From an uncultured Clostridia bacterium (GTDB taxonomy: Bacteria > Bacillota > Clostridia > Christensenellales > Aristaeellaceae): a stretch of DNA of 64,000 bases. Numbering within the stretch: the first letter of the stretch is position 1; the number at the start of each line of letters is the position of its first letter. The stretch lies in contig CAMKJS010000004.1 of the NCBI GenBank assembly GCA_946413245.1, positions 1 through 64,000 of the forward strand, read 5' to 3'. Of the stretch, positions 27,095-35,680 are shown in pieces. A program made the translations under genes and the position numbers. The notes beneath the pieces were generated by a model that was given only the letters and a program-made list of their open reading frames with translations, was not told the origin of the DNA and did not search any database.

Positions 27095-27834
27095 GCTTCC
27101 TTCTCCCTTCCTCCGAATCTCCGGTCCCGCGTTCCGAAAACCGCCAGCGCGCGGTCATAATCCTCCGGCGTGAAATCCGGCCAGAGCTTCTCCGGAAACA
27201 CAAATTCGGCATAGGCGTTCTGATACAGCAGGAAGTTGCTCAGCCGCATCTCCCCGCTGGTGCGGATCAGCAGATCCACGTCCGGCAGGCCCCGGGTATA
27301 CAGATGATCGCTCAGGGTCTCCTCGGTGATATCTTCCGCCGCCAGTTCCCCGGCCTTCACCAGCTCCGCGATCTCCCGGGCCGCCTTCACCAGTTCCGCC
27401 CGCCCGCCGTAGTTGACGGCGATATTCAGGCGCAGCCCGGTATTCTTCCCGGTGCGGCGTTCCGCTTCCTCCAGGGTTTTGCGCTGCTTCTCCGGCAGAC
27501 CGGCCTTGTCCCCCAGGATCAGAATCCGCACGTTTTTCTCGTCCAGCTCGTCGATCTCGGAGGCAAAAAAATCCAGAATCAGCTGCATCAAGGCGCCCAC
27601 TTCCTCGGCGGAGCGGTTCCAGTTCTCCGTGGAAAAGGCGTACAGGCTCAGGGCCTGAATCCCCAGATCGTCCGTATGCCGGATGATTTCCCGCAGGGTT
27701 TCGGTACCCTGCCGGTGTCCCCGGGATATGCTCAGCTTATGCTTCCGGGCCCAGCGGCCGTTTCCGTCCATGATAATCGCCACATGACGCGGCAGTTTTG
27801 CGATAGGTTCCAACGCTTTGATCCTTTCTGACAT
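27091..27834 (-). CDS. uppS: Undecaprenyl diphosphate synthase (cis-prenyltransferase)
   Basis: UppS makes the C55 lipid carrier for cell-wall synthesis by condensing isopentenyl units. The 247-residue protein has HVAIIMDGNGRWAR with the catalytic Asp, GHRQG, LYAFSTENWNR, and the C-terminal DLLIRTSGEMRLSNFLL and YAEFVF motifs. I place the start at ATG 27834 (MSERIKAL), 20 residues before the catalytic motif; the frame remains open upstream to 27954, but that stretch is made of tandem repeats. No strong ribosome site precedes 27834, so the start is less certain. Confidence 0.95.
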   Translation of the reverse strand: MSERIKALEPIAKLPRHVAIIMDGNGRWARKHKLSISRGHRQGTETLREIIRHTDDLGIQALSLYAFSTENWNRSAEEVGALMQLILDFFASEIDELDEKNVRILILGDKAGLPEKQRKTLEEAERRTGKNTGLRLNIAVNYGGRAELVKAAREIAELVKAGELAAEDITEETLSDHLYTRGLPDVDLLIRTSGEMRLSNFLLYQNAYAEFVFPEKLWPDFTPEDYDRALAVFGTRDRRFGGREKEA

Positions 27835-27840
27835 ATAACA

Positions 27841-27992
27841 GCCAAAACCCGCCTCTGTCTTCCCTGCATGAATTTGATTCTCAAATTCGTGTGATATAGC
27901 AGCCAAAACCCGCCTCCCGATCCACCTTAACATGAATTTGGTATCCAAATTCATGACTTAACTGCCAAAACCCGCCTCCCGGCGGGTTTTGC
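27841..27992. repeat. Tandem ~61-bp repeat with covarying hairpins
   Basis: Two and a half units begin GCCAAAACCCGCCTC (27841, 27902, 27964). The first two each hold a hairpin: GAATTTGA-TTC-TCAAATTC in unit 1 and GAATTTGG-TAT-CCAAATTC in unit 2. The innermost pair changes from A-T to G-C with pairing kept. The third unit forms AAAACCCGCC/GGCGGGTTTT (27967-27990), a possible weak terminator after frr. A 15-base direct duplication (AATGGAACCGGGAAG) follows at about 27997-28026. Confidence 0.8.
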
Positions 27993-28027
27993 GGAAAATG
28001 GAACCGGGAAGAATGGAACCGGGAAGG

Positions 28028-28585
28028 TTACACCTCCATGATTTCCTTTTCTTTCTTGGCGTAAATCTCGTCCACCTGCTTGATGGCCTTGTCCGTAATC
28101 TTCTGCATGTCCTCCTCGGCCTTGCGCTGATCGTCCTCGGTGATCTCGCTGTTCTTCTTCAGCTTCTTGATCTGCTCGATCCCGTCCCGCCGGATAGAGC
28201 GGATCGCCACCTTGGCCTCCTCAGCGCCGCGGGAGGCAATTTTGGTCAGATCCTTGCGGCGCTCCTCGTTCAGCTCCGGGAACACCAGCCGGATAATCTT
28301 CCCGTCATTGGAAGGATTCAGGCCCAGATCGCTCTTCTGGATCGCCTTTTCCACCTGGGGAATCATTTTCGCTTCCCAGGGCGCGATAATCAACAGCCGG
28401 GGTTCCGGAGAGGAGATATTGCCGATCTGCGGAATCGGGGTCGGCGTTCCGTAATAATCCACCATGATCCGGTCCAGCAGCTGCGGATTCGCCCGCCCGG
28501 CCCGCAGGCCCATCAGATCCCGTTCATATACGGCACAGGTTTTCTGCATTTTTTCTTTTGCGGTATTCAGCACTTGATCCGTCAT
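28028..28585 (-). CDS. frr: Ribosome recycling factor
   Basis: RRF splits post-termination ribosomes together with EF-G. The 185-residue protein has the conserved LRAGRANPQLLDRIMVDYYG, TPIPQIGNISSPEPR, NPSNDGKIIRLVFPELNEERR and the C-terminal helical arm. It is the first gene of the frr-uppS-cdsA-dxr-rseP-ispG-polC unit; pyrH, often directly upstream in other Firmicutes, is replaced here by an unrelated surface-protein gene. Confidence 0.97.
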   Translation of the reverse strand: MTDQVLNTAKEKMQKTCAVYERDLMGLRAGRANPQLLDRIMVDYYGTPTPIPQIGNISSPEPRLLIIAPWEAKMIPQVEKAIQKSDLGLNPSNDGKIIRLVFPELNEERRKDLTKIASRGAEEAKVAIRSIRRDGIEQIKKLKKNSEITEDDQRKAEEDMQKITDKAIKQVDEIYAKKEKEIMEV

Positions 28586-28626
28586 CGTTGTTGCCCTCCC
28601 TTGCTCCGCGTCTTTTGATGCTCCAT

Positions 28627-28655
28627 ATTATACCGGTTTTTCCGTTCCTTGACAA
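28627..28655 (-). promoter_or_regulatory. Strong promoter of the frr operon
   Basis: On the minus strand TTGTCA (28650-28655), a 17-base spacer and TATAAT (28627-28632), about 40 bases before frr. Confidence 0.75.
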
Positions 28656-28707
28656 GTCTTAATTGGACTCCCGCCGCTCCACACGGATAGATGTCTTCTG
28701 ATGAAAA

Positions 28708-28738
28708 CAGGCGGCCCGCGCTGCGCGCGGGCCGCCTG
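28708..28738 (-). terminator. Terminator of the surface-protein gene
   Basis: A 13-bp GC-rich stem (28708-28720 with 28726-28738) with a 5-base loop, followed on the minus strand by TTTTCATC. Confidence 0.85.
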
Positions 28739-28767
28739 CTGTTCGATTCAGCCGTCGTTCAGTTCAC

Positions 28768-31700
28768 TCAGTAGCTGGTGTTTTCCTCGTCGCTCATGGT
28801 GTTCTTCACGATGATCCGGCCGTTCTTGATCGCAAACACGTTCCAGTAGAGTTTGGGTTCCCAGGAAGGAGATATGTTGAAGGTGCGGATCAGGATGTCG
28901 TTGAAGTAGACCTCCACCTTCGCGCCGGATTCAGTCAGGGGAACGACCGTTTCCCTGTCGTCCAGGCGGATCACCTGCTTCTTCGCGGGCAGCTTCCCGA
29001 CGCGCCGGACGCCTCTTTCTCCTTCATCGGCGGTTTCGTCGCCGGTTTCTTCCTCTTCCTCCGCTTCTTCGGCTTCTTCGTCAGCCTGCATGGCGGAGTA
29101 GTTGTTCACGAAGAAGTAGTAGGTATACGTCTTATCCAGATCCATGGTGATGACTTCCGGACCGAAGGAATCGTAATCGTCCACGTCCAGGACGCACACC
29201 GTGTCACCCTCGTCGTTCTGCCCTTCCTTGTTGAAATAGTATACGTGATACTGTTCTTCCTTCTCGTCCTCGCCCATCTTGAATGCCACCAGGTGGGCGT
29301 CCAGGTCGTAGGGCTGCTCGCCCCAGGTCAGCCTGAACCGGAACTGTCCTCCGTCGGTTTCCGGCATCACGGCGTGATCCTGACTGCCGTAATCCTGATT
29401 CGGAAGCACAATGATGTTGAAATAGGAAGACATGAAGCCGCTCTTGGCGGTCGCGACCGTGTAGTTGCCGATGGGCAGCCAGTCCGTAGCGTAGAAGCCT
29501 TCCTCGCTGGTCGTCAGCGTCGCGGCGGCTTCGCCGTTCTCGGTGTTGTTCCAGCCGCTCCGGATCGTCAGCGTCACATCCGCCAGACCAGCGCCGGTGA
29601 AGGCGTTCGTAATCGTGCCGCTGGCCATACCGGTCTGGCCTTCCTGGCCTTCCACCAGCATGAAGGTTTCCATCTCGGTCGTCTCGTCCCGCAGAATACC
29701 GGCGTAGCTCTCGCAGGATACATAGTTATCAGCGCTGGCCCGGACCATGTAGGTCGTGGGCAGCAGATCGTCAATCTGATATTCGCCGTTCGCGTCAGTT
29801 TGGGATGTACGCAGAACCTTTCCGTCTTTGGAAAGCTCGATTACGGCGCCGGCAACGGGCTCCTGGGTTGTGGCGCTGATTACGCGGCCTCTCAGGCTGC
29901 CGATATCGGTGTACGTCCCGAAGCGGTAATCGTCCGCGCCGTGCAATACCGGTTTGGACGGATCATGGCTGCCGCCGGACATCGCGGAGTCGTTCTCGCC
30001 CACCGTTTCATACGCTTTCGCCAGCGCTTCGCCCACGGTGTAATAGTTGCCGGTCTCCACGTTGATGTCGCACATTCCGGTGAGCACGGCTTTCATCATG
30101 CTCAGGTTGTATTTGGTGTCGATCAGCACGCCGGTGTTCGCCACCACAGCCGCGGCTCCCTTGTTCAGGAAGGCGTCGTACATCCTGTTACCCTTGCCGC
30201 TGGCGCAGGTGCCGAGATAGATCAGCGAGTTATCCAGCCTGCCGCAGTGCTTCGCGATATATCCGGCGGAAATCATGACCTTTCCGTCGCTGGTCATGAT
30301 GATATTCTCGTCCCAGCAGTCCTCCAGGTACGGGTTGTTTTCGTCGGCATCGGTCAGCGCTTCGTAGTCGAACTCGTCGCCCGTCACCATCGTCGGCCCC
30401 AGCGTATCGCTGTATCCGGCGTGCCCGTGCCACAGCACCACGCTGTCCGGACCGAGTTCCCGGATTCTTTCCAGCGTCGCCGCGCTGTCGTTGTACCAGC
30501 CGGCATAGCTGAAATCGCCGAATGTGCTTTCCACCAGGGTCGCCGCGTCGCTGGGATAGGCCATGTACGCGTCCAGCCCGGAATATCCGCTCCGGCTGGG
30601 CTGGAAGGTATAGATGCGGACAGGTTCGTCGTCACCCGCATCCGCGCCCGGCACTTCGGGCACGTAGGCGATCGTAACGCCGTACTTGGTCTTGCCGAAC
30701 ACGGAGGTGTCGGAGGTGTTGTACGCCAGAATGTCGCCGCTGGCCAGCATGTCGCTCATGGTCTGTTCCACGGCGGCCAGCTTGGCTTCCGGCGTATCCG
30801 CGGCGGCGTCGCCGGATTCTTCCAGTTCGTGGTTGATGGTTGCCAGCGTTTGTTCCGCTTCCTGCGGATCCGCGGCCCTGTCGTAGAAATACAGCGCGAT
30901 GGCCTTGGACCGCACCGAACCGTTCCCCGCGTAGTAGTTCCTCGCGCAGGCGGTGCTGAACGCCACGTCGGTTTTCAGGGTGTACACGCCGTCTCCGGCT
31001 TCCGCGTCTCCCCACTTTCCGTCGTCGCGCATTCTGCCGATCCGGTTGCCCTTCTCCTGGTCGTACAGCGCGAACGTAATATCGTTGTCGCTGGTGGCGG
31101 TGAACGTTACGTCGTTAGATCCGACCGTCGTGAAGTTGGTGCCGGTGCTCTTCAGCCCGTCAATCGTCGAGCCGGCCTTGATCGGATAGGCATATGAAAT
31201 GCCGTTATCCATACAGTACTCCTTCGCGTAGGTATTCCGCTCCAGCGTCACGTACAGGTCGTCGTTGCCGCCCTTGAACACGTCGAAGCCGATCCAGACC
31301 ACGCTCTTGGGAATATAGATATCCGTCAGTTCCTTACAGCCGCTGAACGCCTCGTCGTCGATGTTTTTCACGGTGTTCGGAACGGAAACGTTCTCGACGT
31401 ATTTGTTCTTCTTAAACGCGCCCGCCCCGATCCGGGTCACGTTCATGCCCATGTGATAGGCGGGAATGCTGACGTTTTCCTCGTTGCCCTTATACTTTGT
31501 TACGGTCCAGCTCTTGGAGGTATCCTTCTCGAATTTGTACTTGTTCGTCCCCTTCAGCTCGATATACACAGCCTTGGTGTACAGCGTGCCGTTTTTGTCC
31601 GTCACCTTGCAGCGGAACTGTGTGTTCAGATACTTGGCAGGTTTGGTGATCTTCAGGGTCTTGGTCTTGTACCCGGACATTTTGGCCTTTTTCCAGGTCT

Positions 31701-32703
31701 TTCCGCCATTCGTGCTCTTCTGCCACTCATATTTGACAGTGCCCTTGGTTTTGGTAGCCTTGGCGGTGAACTTCAGCGTTTTGGCCGCGTAGGTCTGCTT
31801 GGAGGGGGTCACCTTCAGCGTGAACGGCTTCGCGATCTTGACCTGCTTGCTGTAGGAGCGCTGCCCCTTCGTCGTGGTAACCAGGCAGCGGTACTGGCTC
31901 GTATAGGTTTCCTCCTTGACCTTCACGGTCAGGGTCGCTTTCTTGCCGCCGGAAACGCTCTTCCAGGTCTTGCCCTTGTTGGTGCTGACCTGCCACTGAT
32001 ACTTGACGGTACCGGAAGCGTTCTTGACGGTCACCTTCAGCTTGACCTTGCTGCCGATCCCGGTCTTGCCGGACTGGCTTACGGTCAGCTTCAGCTTCGC
32101 GAGCTTTTCGATGAGCTCGCCTTCCGCACTCGTTTCAGCCTCTTCGGGAAGCTCGTCCTGCGGCACGTCCTGCGGCGGCAGCGCGGCTACGGAAACCGTA
32201 GCCGGGCCGTCCAGCTTCGCTGCCTGGAATTTTGCTTCCGGCAGCGGATGCTTGCCGTACTTGCGCAGCGCCTTGTCCGCTTCGATTTCCTTCACTTTGT
32301 CCTTGCTCAGGGCGGTTACGTCAGCATACCGCACATAGCCGGTGACGAATTCCGCGTCCTTTTTCTTCGCCTTCGCGGTGTCGAAGGTGATTTTCAGCCA
32401 GTCCTTCTGCGGATCCTTGGCTGTCTTTTCAATCTCCGCCCAGGCAACGGACTTGGCGGTGAATTTTCCTGCCAGCGTATCGGCGGCGGCGGTAGCATAC
32501 ACCTTGACGCCGGCTTTCAGCTGAACGTATCCGCTTTTGAAATGCGCATCCTTCTGCGCATTGGCGGTTTGCGCCGTCTTCGCGTTCTGCATGAGAACGT
32601 CCCCTGTCGATCTCACTTCGACAGCCTGCGCGCCGCTCACAGCCAGCACGGTCAGAAGAAGCAGCGCAATCAGGATAATCAGAGCCTTTCTTTTCATACT
32701 CAA
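28768..32703 (-). CDS. Secreted multidomain protein with clan CD (gingipain/caspase-like) peptidase domain
   Basis: A 1311-residue exported protein. In order: signal peptide (1-27), an SH3-like region (50-130), two Ig-like repeats rich in Lys (205-290 and 295-385, each with YxWQxSTNxGKTWK), a BspA-type leucine-rich segment (405-490), a region with SVVLWHGHAG (about 755) and IYLGTCASGKGNRM (about 828) that fits the His and Cys catalytic loops of clan CD peptidases, two carboxypeptidase-regulatory-like beta domains (936-1090) and a C-terminal domain with PYDLDAHLV. There is no LPXTG or SLH anchor. Start TTG 32703 has good spacing from GGAGG; ATG 32697 is the alternative. Catalysis is inferred. 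Confidence 0.8.
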   Translation of the reverse strand: MSMKRKALIILIALLLLTVLAVSGAQAVEVRSTGDVLMQNAKTAQTANAQKDAHFKSGYVQLKAGVKVYATAAADTLAGKFTAKSVAWAEIEKTAKDPQKDWLKITFDTAKAKKKDAEFVTGYVRYADVTALSKDKVKEIEADKALRKYGKHPLPEAKFQAAKLDGPATVSVAALPPQDVPQDELPEEAETSAEGELIEKLAKLKLTVSQSGKTGIGSKVKLKVTVKNASGTVKYQWQVSTNKGKTWKSVSGGKKATLTVKVKEETYTSQYRCLVTTTKGQRSYSKQVKIAKPFTLKVTPSKQTYAAKTLKFTAKATKTKGTVKYEWQKSTNGGKTWKKAKMSGYKTKTLKITKPAKYLNTQFRCKVTDKNGTLYTKAVYIELKGTNKYKFEKDTSKSWTVTKYKGNEENVSIPAYHMGMNVTRIGAGAFKKNKYVENVSVPNTVKNIDDEAFSGCKELTDIYIPKSVVWIGFDVFKGGNDDLYVTLERNTYAKEYCMDNGISYAYPIKAGSTIDGLKSTGTNFTTVGSNDVTFTATSDNDITFALYDQEKGNRIGRMRDDGKWGDAEAGDGVYTLKTDVAFSTACARNYYAGNGSVRSKAIALYFYDRAADPQEAEQTLATINHELEESGDAAADTPEAKLAAVEQTMSDMLASGDILAYNTSDTSVFGKTKYGVTIAYVPEVPGADAGDDEPVRIYTFQPSRSGYSGLDAYMAYPSDAATLVESTFGDFSYAGWYNDSAATLERIRELGPDSVVLWHGHAGYSDTLGPTMVTGDEFDYEALTDADENNPYLEDCWDENIIMTSDGKVMISAGYIAKHCGRLDNSLIYLGTCASGKGNRMYDAFLNKGAAAVVANTGVLIDTKYNLSMMKAVLTGMCDINVETGNYYTVGEALAKAYETVGENDSAMSGGSHDPSKPVLHGADDYRFGTYTDIGSLRGRVISATTQEPVAGAVIELSKDGKVLRTSQTDANGEYQIDDLLPTTYMVRASADNYVSCESYAGILRDETTEMETFMLVEGQEGQTGMASGTITNAFTGAGLADVTLTIRSGWNNTENGEAAATLTTSEEGFYATDWLPIGNYTVATAKSGFMSSYFNIIVLPNQDYGSQDHAVMPETDGGQFRFRLTWGEQPYDLDAHLVAFKMGEDEKEEQYHVYYFNKEGQNDEGDTVCVLDVDDYDSFGPEVITMDLDKTYTYYFFVNNYSAMQADEEAEEAEEEEETGDETADEGERGVRRVGKLPAKKQVIRLDDRETVVPLTESGAKVEVYFNDILIRTFNISPSWEPKLYWNVFAIKNGRIIVKNTMSDEENTSY

Positions 32704-32863
32704 TATGGTCCTCCCCCGTATGAATTTGGCAATAGGCCAATATTATTATTTCTTCCTCCGTATTCATTTTTCCTTTGTCAGATTCGGTCATCTTCGGAAC
32801 CATAGTAAGAAAAAACCGGCTCACTTTCGTGTCCGGCATGATTGATTCACGGCCGTTACTCTG

Positions 32864-33117
32864 AGCAGCCCGGACGGGTGTTCCAATTCGGGACCCTTGG
32901 AGAACGTCGGTTCTTAGGCGAACCTCTGATGACCGACAGTGTCGGGAGTTTCGTCAGAGGTGAGGTCAACCGAAACGAGTGACCTCCACAGTGTGAAGTC
33001 ACGACGATTGAGGTTGCGTTCTGGCGAGGCGAATAGCCGAAGACAGAGCTTAGAACCGCTACGTTTGGAACGGAGGCGCGAGACGTGTCCCGAATGGAAT
33101 TCCCGGCACAGGGCTGC
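32864..33117 (+). ncRNA. Large structured element, copy B (HEARO/omega-RNA-like, with nested module)
   Basis: The same element as copy A, 254 bases long: closing stem AGCAGCCC/GGGCTGC, long stem 32875-32894 with 33087-33105, ACGTC/GACGT, inner stem GGTTCTTAG/CTTAGAACC (32909-32917, 33049-33057) and side hairpin CGTT-TGG-AACG. Its apical loop is about 100 bases longer than in A because a two-hairpin module is present (32921-33018). It is located in the 489-base gap between the surface-protein gene and pgsA. No protein gene is associated. Confidence 0.55.
32921..33018 (+). repeat. Two-hairpin ~100-bp module nested in element B
   Basis: Hairpin ACCTCTGATGA/TCGTCAGAGGT with inner CCGACA/TGTCGG stem, then a second hairpin region ending AGGTTGCG. 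It is homologous to the tandem modules at 39277-39585 (which read on the minus strand) and to 35458-35554. Paired bases differ between copies in a compensating way. Confidence 0.75.
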
Positions 33118-33192
33118 ATATGCAGAAAGAAGTTTCCGTGAATCGTTTCCAACTCTACCTTTTCAGGGTTTTCTGTGATATGATGAGCGGTG

Positions 33193-33831
33193 TCAGGTTT
33201 GCTTCTTTTTCCGTGCCACCAGGGTTTTCACCGCGCCGACGATATAGATGATCATGGCCAGCAGGGAAATCCCCACGGTGATCCACAGGAAAATCAGATC
33301 CAGCTGGGTTCCCCAGGCTGCCAGTTCCTCATGGAAAAAGGAAAGAATCAGAGAAAGAATGAAGAAAACCTGAGCCGTCTTCCCCACGATATTGCTGAAC
33401 ACGACCACGTTCCTGCTCAGCATCAGCAGCCCGCCGACCACCATGAACAGTTCCTTGGCGGCCACGATAGCGATCGCCGCCCAGGGAAACACGCCGGCAA
33501 TCCCCTGGCACACCAGGGCAGTGATCACCATCAGCTTATCAGCCAGCGGATCAAACAGCTTGCCGAAATCGGTAATCTGATTCAGCTTCCGGGCCAGAAA
33601 CCCATCCAGCATATCCGTCAGGCTGGCGGCGACAAACACAGCCAGGGCTGCCTTTTTCAGCCCGTTGAAAAAGAGGACCACGAACACGGGCACCAGCGCC
33701 AGCCGGATCATGGTCAGCACGTTGGGAACGTTCCATACATTCGTGAAAAGGGCTTTGATTCTGTCCTTGAACACAGGTTCAGCTTCTTTCTGCACCGGAG
33801 GCCGCCTCCGGAAAGTATCAGGGGTTAACAT
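33193..33831 (-). CDS. pgsA: CDP-diacylglycerol--glycerol-3-phosphate 3-phosphatidyltransferase
   Basis: PgsA makes phosphatidylglycerol phosphate from CDP-diacylglycerol. The 212-residue membrane protein has NVPNVLTMIRLALVPVF and the complete CDP-alcohol phosphatidyltransferase signature D-x2-DG-x2-AR-x8-G-x3-D-x3-D, seen here as DMLDGFLARK to DFGKLFDPLADK, with several membrane spans. The first ATG (33831) gives an about 20-residue extended N-terminus and lacks a strong ribosome site; an internal GTG near 33774 is possible. It is divergent from the rph-rdgB gene. Confidence 0.92.
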   Translation of the reverse strand: MLTPDTFRRRPPVQKEAEPVFKDRIKALFTNVWNVPNVLTMIRLALVPVFVVLFFNGLKKAALAVFVAASLTDMLDGFLARKLNQITDFGKLFDPLADKLMVITALVCQGIAGVFPWAAIAIVAAKELFMVVGGLLMLSRNVVVFSNIVGKTAQVFFILSLILSFFHEELAAWGTQLDLIFLWITVGISLLAMIIYIVGAVKTLVARKKKQT

Positions 33832-33902
33832 AATATATTTCGCCGCCGGTGGGAAGAAACCCTCTTCTCCGCCGCGGCAGGACAGGAAAGGATGAAAAAA
33901 AT

Positions 33903-35213
33903 ATGCGCCTGGACGGAAGACAGCCGGATGAAAAACGGACGATAACCATTGAGACAGACTTTGTGCGCACAGCGTACGGCAGCTGCCTGATCGCCACGGG
34001 GAATACCCGGGTCATCTGCACTGCCAGCGTGGAAGAAACGGTTCCCCCCTTCCTGAAAGGCAAGGGGCAGGGCTGGGTCACAGCCGAATACGCCATGCTC
34101 CCTGCCTCCACGCCGGAGCGCAAGAAGCGGGACGGAATCAAAAAGGACGGGCGCAGCGTGGAGATTCAGCGTCTCATTGGCCGGGCGCTGCGCCAGGCGG
34201 TAGACCTGAAAGCCCTGGGGGAACGGACGATCACGCTGGACTGCGACGTGCTGGAAGCGGACGGGGGTACTCGTACCGCGTCCATCACCGGCGCCATGGT
34301 AGCCCTGACCTGCGCGGCGGACCGGCTCGTGCGGGAAGGCAGGCTTCTGCTCAGCCCCGTCATCCACCAGGTGGCGGCAATCAGCTGCGGCATCGTGGAG
34401 GATACCCCCTGCCTGGACCTGTGCTATCAGGAGGACAGTCGCGCCCAGGTGGATATGAACTTTGTGATGAACGAACAGCATGAGTTCATCGAGCTGCAGG
34501 GCACCGGAGAAGGCCGCGCCTTCTCGCAGGAGGAGCTGAGCGTTCTGATGTCCTATGCCGGGAAGGGGATCTCGGAGCTGATGGCGGCTCAACGGGAAGC
34601 CCTGGGAGAGCGAATTTCCGCCATCGCCCCCAAACCGCTGCTGCTGGCAGCCACAGGGAACGAGCACAAGCTCCGGGAGCTTCGCGAAATGTTCCGGGAT
34701 TATTATACCCTGCAGCCCATGACCGCCGCGGGCTTCTTCGGGCCTATCGACGAAAACGCCTCCACCTTCGCCGGCAACGCCGTCATCAAGGCCGAGGCAG
34801 TCTGCGCCGCCACCGGCCTGCCCGCCATCGCCGACGACAGCGGCCTCTCCGTGGAGGCGCTGGACGGAGAGCCGGGAGTGCATTCCGCCCGTTACGCCGG
34901 CATCCACGGGGACGACGAGGCCAACAACGATCTGCTGCTCAGCCGGATGGAAGGCAAGGAGGACCGCACCGCTCACTTCGAATGCGCGCTGGCCCTGAAA
35001 CTTCCCGGCCGCGACCCGATCATCGCGGAAGGCCGCTGCCCCGGGGTGCTGCTGCATGAGCGCCGCGGCACCGGCGGCTTCGGCTACGATCCCCTGTTCC
35101 TCTATGAACCCCTGGGCAAAACCTTCGCCGAGCTGAACGCTGAGGAAAAGAACACGGTCAGCCACCGTGCCCGCGCCTGCGCCGCTATGCGAGAACTTAT
35201 GGCTAAACTGTAA
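33903..35213 (+). CDS. rph-rdgB: Fused RNase PH / XTP-dITP pyrophosphatase
   Basis: One 436-residue protein joins two enzymes. Residues 1-237 are RNase PH, a phosphorolytic 3'-5' tRNA-trimming exonuclease ([45 protein letters not shown]). Residues 243-436 are a HAM1/RdgB-type pyrophosphatase that removes non-canonical purine triphosphates ([44 protein letters not shown]). In many Firmicutes the two are adjacent separate genes; here there is no stop between them. The start at 33903 follows AAGGATG. The reading frame is continuous with no sign of a sequencing error. Confidence 0.93.
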   Translation: MRLDGRQPDEKRTITIETDFVRTAYGSCLIATGNTRVICTASVEETVPPFLKGKGQGWVTAEYAMLPASTPERKKRDGIKKDGRSVEIQRLIGRALRQAVDLKALGERTITLDCDVLEADGGTRTASITGAMVALTCAADRLVREGRLLLSPVIHQVAAISCGIVEDTPCLDLCYQEDSRAQVDMNFVMNEQHEFIELQGTGEGRAFSQEELSVLMSYAGKGISELMAAQREALGERISAIAPKPLLLAATGNEHKLRELREMFRDYYTLQPMTAAGFFGPIDENASTFAGNAVIKAEAVCAATGLPAIADDSGLSVEALDGEPGVHSARYAGIHGDDEANNDLLLSRMEGKEDRTAHFECALALKLPGRDPIIAEGRCPGVLLHERRGTGGFGYDPLFLYEPLGKTFAELNAEEKNTVSHRARACAAMRELMAKL

Positions 35214-35250
35214 AAATATATCACAAAACAAACTTACCACCCAACAAGCA

Positions 35251-35597
35251 GCTGGCAGCACGGCCGGGGTGTTCCGACTGAGGACCTTATCATTTAGCCG
35301 GTTCTTAGCGATTGACGAACCGATTCGGCGATGCAAACAGCATCGGCGGCGAGTGTGTCCGAAAGGGAGCAAACTCCATAGTATGGAGTTGCGACCATTG
35401 AGGTAACGAGAGGTGAAGACAGAGCTTAGAACCGCTGCTCAAAATGATAGAGGCGAAGCACTGACGACCGACTGTGTCGGGAGTCTCGTCAGTGCTGAGG
35501 TCAAGCGAAAGGGAGTAAGCTCCACTGCGTGGAGTTACGACCTTTGAGCTTGCGTGGTGTCCGAAGCGGAATTCCCCGGTCGCGATGCCTGTGCAGC
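35251..35597 (+). ncRNA. Large structured element, copy C (diverged, with two nested modules)
   Basis: A diverged third copy of the element, about 347 bases. Kept parts: GGGGTGTTCCG pairing with CGGAATTCCCC, GGTTCTTAG/CTTAGAACC (near 35299 and 35423), and GAAGACAGAGCTTAGAACCGCT. Two modules enlarge it: a degenerate one in the apical loop (about 35311-35408) and an intact one (35458-35554) in the 3' strand. The outer closing stem is weaker than in A and B. It fills most of the 467-base gap before the HerA-like gene. Confidence 0.5.
35458..35554 (+). repeat. Two-hairpin module nested in element C
   Basis: Perfect 10-bp stem GCACTGACGA/TCGTCAGTGC with inner CCGAC/GTCGG, then hairpin AACTCC-type stem AGCTCCACTGCGTGGAGTT and terminal GAGCTTGCG. 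A second, degraded copy keeping only the 3' half is at about 35341-35408 (GAAAGGGAGC, ACTCCATAGTATGGAGT, TTGAGGTAACG). Confidence 0.75.
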
Positions 35598-35621
35598 ACA
35601 ACGTAAACACACCAAAAATAA

Positions 35622-35650
35622 TTGACTTCTCAGGCCTGAACGTGTAAAAT
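35622..35650 (+). promoter_or_regulatory. Strong promoter of the HerA-like gene
   Basis: TTGACT (35622-35627), 17-base spacer, TAAAAT (35645-35650), 30 bases before the start. Confidence 0.75.
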
Positions 35651-35680
35651 ATCCCGTATAGAGGTTCTTGGAGGAAACAT

